A DNA stretch of 8,475 nt from Gammaproteobacteria bacterium (lineage in GTDB: Bacteria > Pseudomonadota > Gammaproteobacteria > DSM-26407). The notes beneath the pieces were generated by a model. The model worked only from the letters and a program-made list of their open reading frames with translations. It had not been told where the DNA came from and made no database searches. Shown here one piece after another: positions 6,145 through 8,475 of this stretch (position 1 is its first letter; every line of letters begins with the position of its first letter). The translations under genes were made by a program, and so were the position numbers. Location: positions 1-8,475 of the forward strand of contig JAQVKR010000093.1 in assembly GCA_028694565.1 (NCBI GenBank), given 5' to 3'.

Positions 6145-6621
6145 TCAGCTTCCCTGGCGGCGGTTGGGCTCCGGAACGGGGGTGCCGGTGGCCTTCTCGT
6201 GGGCGTTGCCCAGGGCCTCGGCGACCTCGGGCGGCATGTAGTTCTCGTCGTGCTTGGCCAGCACTTCCTCGGCCACGAATACCCCCGTGGGGCTCATGCG
6301 GCCCAGGGCGACGATGCCCTGCCCCTCGCGGAACAGGTCGGGCAGGATGCCGGTGTACTGCACGGCCACCGTCTCGTCCATGTCGGTCACGTCGAACTGC
6401 ACCGTCAGCCCGTCGGGCTGGCGCTTCACGCTGCCCGCGGTCACCAGGCCGCCGATGCGGAACGCGTGATCGTCGGGCACTTTTCCGGCCACCACGTCCC
6501 TGGGGCTGTAGAAGAAGAGCAGGTTCTCCTGGAAGGCGTTCAGGGCCAGCGCCACCGCGGTGCCCACACCGAGCACCACCAGGAACACCAGGGCCAGGCG
6601 TTTCTTGCGTTTGGGGTTCAT
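6145..6621 (-). CDS. ccmE: Periplasmic haem chaperone CcmE
   Basis: CcmE is a membrane-anchored periplasmic protein that binds haem covalently from CcmC and carries it to CcmF. The 158-residue product has a basic start (MNPKRKKR), one TM anchor (about 8-28) and a beta-barrel (OB-fold) domain with FFYSPRDVVAG, FRIGGLV, VQFDVTDMDETVAVQYTGILPDLFREGQGIVALG. The haem-binding motif is VLAKHDENYMPPEV, with the ligand His at 124 and Tyr at 128. It is therefore the ordinary His-type, not the Cys-type seen in archaea and some other lineages. The tail is flexible. I chose the ATG at 6621, whose A is also the last base of the ccmD stop (TGATG), rather than the in-frame TTG one codon earlier: the ATG gives the usual N-terminus and a classic coupled junction. 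Confidence 0.96.
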   Translation of the reverse strand: MNPKRKKRLALVFLVVLGVGTAVALALNAFQENLLFFYSPRDVVAGKVPDDHAFRIGGLVTAGSVKRQPDGLTVQFDVTDMDETVAVQYTGILPDLFREGQGIVALGRMSPTGVFVAEEVLAKHDENYMPPEVAEALGNAHEKATGTPVPEPNRRQGS

Positions 6622-6782
6622 CAACGACTCCGTTCGCGCCGCAACCGGCGGGCGATGCTGTTCATCAACTCGGACCGGCGGCGCATGGGGGCGATGAAAT
6701 TCGCCACCAGCACCACCAGGGCAATGGCGTAGGAGGTCCAGACGTAGAAGGCGTAGCCGCCCATGTTGAGAAATTCGCGCAT
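6621..6782 (-). CDS. ccmD: Haem exporter small subunit CcmD
   Basis: CcmD is a tiny single-pass membrane protein that stabilises the CcmABC-CcmE complex and helps release holo-CcmE. The 53-residue product begins MREFLNMGGYAFYVWTSYAI, with the conserved MGGYAxYVWxxY signature (7-18), one TM helix (about 12-31) and a strongly basic cytoplasmic tail (RRR at 34-36 and RRLRRERSR at the end). This is the family's usual architecture. It starts 2 nt after the ccmC stop (TGAGCATG) and its stop overlaps the ccmE start by one base. AAGG about 8 nt upstream may serve as ribosome binding site. In-frame open sequence continues upstream as a shadow of ccmC, but the family start is clear. Confidence 0.93.
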   Translation of the reverse strand: MREFLNMGGYAFYVWTSYAIALVVLVANFIAPMRRRSELMNSIARRLRRERSR

Positions 6783-6784
6783 GC

Positions 6785-7525
6785 TCAGGCCTTCTTCTCC
6801 GCCAGTTCCTGCACCCAGGTGTTGTTGCGCTCCCGCTCGAGCACCTCGCAGCGGGCGCTCATGAGCATGGTGGTGAAGTAGTAGAGCTTGAAGGCCAGCG
6901 CCATCACCAGCAGGGGGATGAGCATGCGCACGTCGATGGAGGGGGCGTCGAACTTGGTCACCGTGGCGCCCTGGTGCAGGGTGTTCCACCAGTAGACCGA
7001 GTAGTGGATGATGGGGATGTTCACCACGCCCACCAGCGACAGCACCGCGCCGGCCCGGGCCGCGGTGTTGCGGTCCTCGATGGCCGCGCGCAGGGCCATG
7101 TAGCCGAAGTAGAGGAACAGCAGGATGAGCTCCGAGGTCAGGCGCGCATCCCACACCCACCAGGCGCCCCACATGGGCTTGCCCCACAGCGAGCCGGTCA
7201 CCAGGGCCAGGAAGGTGAACGAGGCGCCCACCACGGCGCTTGACTGGGCCACCACGTCGGCGAGCTTGATCTTCCACACCAGCATGATGGCCGAGGCCAC
7301 GGCCATCACCACGTAGATGAACATGGACATCCAGGCGCTGGGAACGTGCACGAAGATGATGCGGTAGCTGTCCCCCTGCTGGTAGTCGGTCGGCGCCCAC
7401 ACCAGGCCCAGGTAGAGCCCCGCCAGCATCAGCAGGAGCGTGAACCAGCCCAGCCACGGAATGAGGCGCCCGGACAGGTTGTAGAAATAGCGTGGAGATG
7501 CGAAACGGTGCAGAAATGCCCACAT
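6785..7525 (-). CDS. ccmC: Haem-handling membrane protein CcmC
   Basis: CcmC is a six-TM inner-membrane WWD protein that places haem onto CcmE in the periplasm. The 246-residue product matches E. coli CcmC in length and sequence: MWAFLHRFASPRYFYN start, DYQQGDSYRIIFVHVPSAW (48-65) with axial ligand H60, the haem-binding WGAWWVWDARLTSELIL (119-135), and IIHYSVYWWNTLHQ (172-185) with the second ligand H184. Both histidines sit at the E. coli positions. A cytoplasmic C-terminal tail (about 222-246) follows. The ATG at 7525 gives the expected N-terminus, but no clear ribosome binding site precedes it, and a 133-nt gap separates it from ccmB, the loosest junction in the operon. Downstream, ccmD follows after 2 nt. 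Confidence 0.97.
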   Translation of the reverse strand: MWAFLHRFASPRYFYNLSGRLIPWLGWFTLLLMLAGLYLGLVWAPTDYQQGDSYRIIFVHVPSAWMSMFIYVVMAVASAIMLVWKIKLADVVAQSSAVVGASFTFLALVTGSLWGKPMWGAWWVWDARLTSELILLFLYFGYMALRAAIEDRNTAARAGAVLSLVGVVNIPIIHYSVYWWNTLHQGATVTKFDAPSIDVRMLIPLLVMALAFKLYYFTTMLMSARCEVLERERNNTWVQELAEKKA

Positions 7526-7658
7526 GGTCTTATGTATCCACCCCCGGGGAACACCCGCCCTGGCGTCCGCCCTTGTCCAATCTGGTTATTAGTCCGGGGA
7601 AGCGCGTCCGAGTTCCCTCGCCTTTCCAGCCCCTCGCGGCGATGCCGCCCCCTGCCCC
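7526..7658 (-). other. Long ccmB-ccmC spacer
   Basis: This 133-nt gap has no recognisable gene. It includes the self-complementary CCCCGGGG at 7538-7545 and a GCGGC/GCCGC hairpin at about 7637-7649. Its ccmC-proximal end, read on the minus strand, is ATACATAAGACC directly before the ATG and lacks a Shine-Dalgarno sequence. I tested for a sigma70-like promoter reading towards ccmC and found no pair with acceptable spacing. Confidence 0.5.
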
Positions 7659-8342
7659 TCAGCTCACGCTTATCCGCAGCGACGCCGCGGTCGCCAGCGG
7701 CGACAGCGACAGGGCCAATACCAGCATCGCGCCGAGGAAGTACATCTGGCCGGTGACCGGCAGGCCGGCGGCCGCGGCGTCAACGGCGTTGGCGCCGAAT
7801 ATCAGCACCGGCACGTAGAGCGGCAGCACCAGCAGGGAGAGGAGCACGCCGCTGCGGCGCAGACCCACCGTCAGCGCCATGCCGATGGAGCCGATGAGGC
7901 TCAACAGCGGAGTCCCCAGGGCCAGGCTCGCCACCAGCGCGGGCATGGCCTCGATGGGCAGGAAGAGTAACACACCCAGCAACGGGGCCAGAACCAGCAG
8001 CGGGAGCCCCGTCACCAGCCAGTGGGCCAGCACCTTGGCCAGCACCAGGACCGAAACGGGATGGGGGCTCAGCAACAGCTGCTCCAGGGAGCCGTCCTCA
8101 TAGTCGGAGCGGAACATCATGTCCAGCGAAAGCATGGTGGCCAGCAGCGCCGCCACCCAGATGACCCCGGGGGCGATCATCTGCAGCACCCGCGATTCGG
8201 GGCTGACGCCCATGGGGAACAGGCTGATCACGATGACGAAGAACAGCAGCGGGTTGGCCAGCTCGGAGCGGTGGCGGAAGGCGAGCGTCAGGTCACGCCG
8301 CAACAGCAGCGTGAAGGCACGGATCAGGCTGGGTTCATTCAT
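7659..8342 (-). CDS. ccmB: Haem ABC transporter membrane subunit CcmB
   Basis: CcmB is the membrane subunit that pairs with the ATPase CcmA; with CcmC and CcmD they release holo-CcmE using ATP. The 227-residue product is close to the usual 220. It has an N-terminal amphipathic segment with RAFTLLLRRDLTLAFRHRSE (8-27), about six TM helices, the conserved FRSDYEDGSLEQLLLSP (77-93), a likely cytoplasmic coupling region for CcmA, and GLRRSGVLLSLLVLPLYVPV (160-179) followed by LIFG (180-183). The ATG at 8342 overlaps the ccmA stop by 4 nt (ATGA), so translation is likely coupled, and no separate ribosome binding site is needed or seen. The C-terminus ends in a short polar tail. Confidence 0.95.
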   Translation of the reverse strand: MNEPSLIRAFTLLLRRDLTLAFRHRSELANPLLFFVIVISLFPMGVSPESRVLQMIAPGVIWVAALLATMLSLDMMFRSDYEDGSLEQLLLSPHPVSVLVLAKVLAHWLVTGLPLLVLAPLLGVLLFLPIEAMPALVASLALGTPLLSLIGSIGMALTVGLRRSGVLLSLLVLPLYVPVLIFGANAVDAAAAGLPVTGQMYFLGAMLVLALSLSPLATAASLRISVS

Positions 8343-8475
8343 GCGCCGAGGAGTATCCGGGTCACGTGCGATTCGTCCATGCGCAGGGGCTGGTGGGTGG
8401 TGAGCATCACCATGCCACCGCGATCCTTGTGGCCGAGAAGCAGGCTCTCGATGAAATCCACCCCGTGGACGTCCA
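8339..8475 (-). CDS. ccmA: Haem ABC transporter ATPase CcmA, C-terminal part
   Basis: Only the last 44 residues are in the window; the gene continues beyond the right edge, so the Walker A and B motifs and the start cannot be seen. What is visible matches the end of CcmA: DVHGVDFIESLLLGHKDRGG, then MVMLTTHQPL, which carries the ABC switch-region histidine (H28 of the visible part), as in E. coli ILTTHQPL. The initial DV probably follows the D-loop Leu. CcmA hydrolyses ATP on the cytoplasmic face together with CcmB to release holo-CcmE from CcmC. The stop overlaps the ccmB start by 4 nt. Confidence 0.93.
   Translation of the reverse strand, partial: DVHGVDFIESLLLGHKDRGGMVMLTTHQPLRMDESHVTRILLGA

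Noticed and set aside
6622..6624. TTG as start of ccmE, one codon before the ATG
   Set aside because: The ATG at 6621 forms a TGATG junction with ccmD and gives the normal CcmE N-terminus.
3643..6732. Very long plus-strand open frame (1029 codons) opposite ccmG, ccmF, ccmE and ccmD
   Set aside because: Its translation is low-complexity and rich in His, Gln, Ala and Gly with no domain. It is what a GC-rich gene with strong third-position bias produces on the opposite strand. The minus-strand genes carry full family motifs.
6621..7523. A 300-codon minus-strand frame ending in the CcmD sequence
   Set aside because: Only the last 53 codons match CcmD; the rest is an out-of-frame shadow of ccmC. 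The ATG at 6782 is the proper start.

Overview
The window is GC-rich, gammaproteobacterial-type chromosome. Its core is a cytochrome c maturation (System I, Ccm) operon on the minus strand, read from the right edge towards position 1655: ccmA (3' end only), ccmB, ccmC, ccmD, ccmE, ccmF, ccmG, ccmH, ccmI. The CysZ and YqaA homologues at the left, the His-type CcmE and the separate ccmH and ccmI genes suggest a respiratory or phototrophic/chemolithotrophic gammaproteobacterium (Chromatiales/Ectothiorhodospiraceae-like). That placement is an inference from protein resemblance and repeat style, not from a marker gene.

Layout, left to right. 1-162: non-coding DNA with a perfect 6-bp hairpin and a degenerate tandem 9-mer, then a good ribosome binding site for cysZ. 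163-903 (+): cysZ, an inner-membrane sulfate transporter. 904-1091: non-coding, with one copy (A) of a repeat family. 1092-1502 (-): yqaA, a small VTT/DedA-like membrane protein. 1503-1654: non-coding, with an inverted second copy (B) of the same repeat, an 11-mer cluster and a GGCCTTT heptamer run. 1655-8475 (-): the ccm operon.

The Ccm proteins form one pathway. CcmA and CcmB are the ATPase and membrane halves of an ABC complex that frees holo-CcmE. CcmC, with the small CcmD, loads haem onto the periplasmic chaperone CcmE. CcmG (thioredoxin-like) and CcmH (LRCLVCQNQ motif) keep the apocytochrome CXXCH cysteines reduced. CcmI holds the apocytochrome through a TPR domain, and CcmF (WWxWD protein) joins haem to it. 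Key residues are visible in every complete member. Most junctions are tight: A/B overlap 4 nt, C-D gap 2, D/E overlap 1, E-F gap 3, F-G gap 12, G-H gap 42. B-C (133 nt) and H-I (95 nt) are looser. The operon promoter must lie beyond the right edge.

I see no undescribed protein system. The least explained DNA is the repeat material around yqaA: an imperfect 44-bp inverted repeat (35/44 matches by hand alignment) flanks the gene, with several copies of CCYTTATCCAT in both orientations. No terminator with a T-tract was seen after cysZ, yqaA or ccmI.
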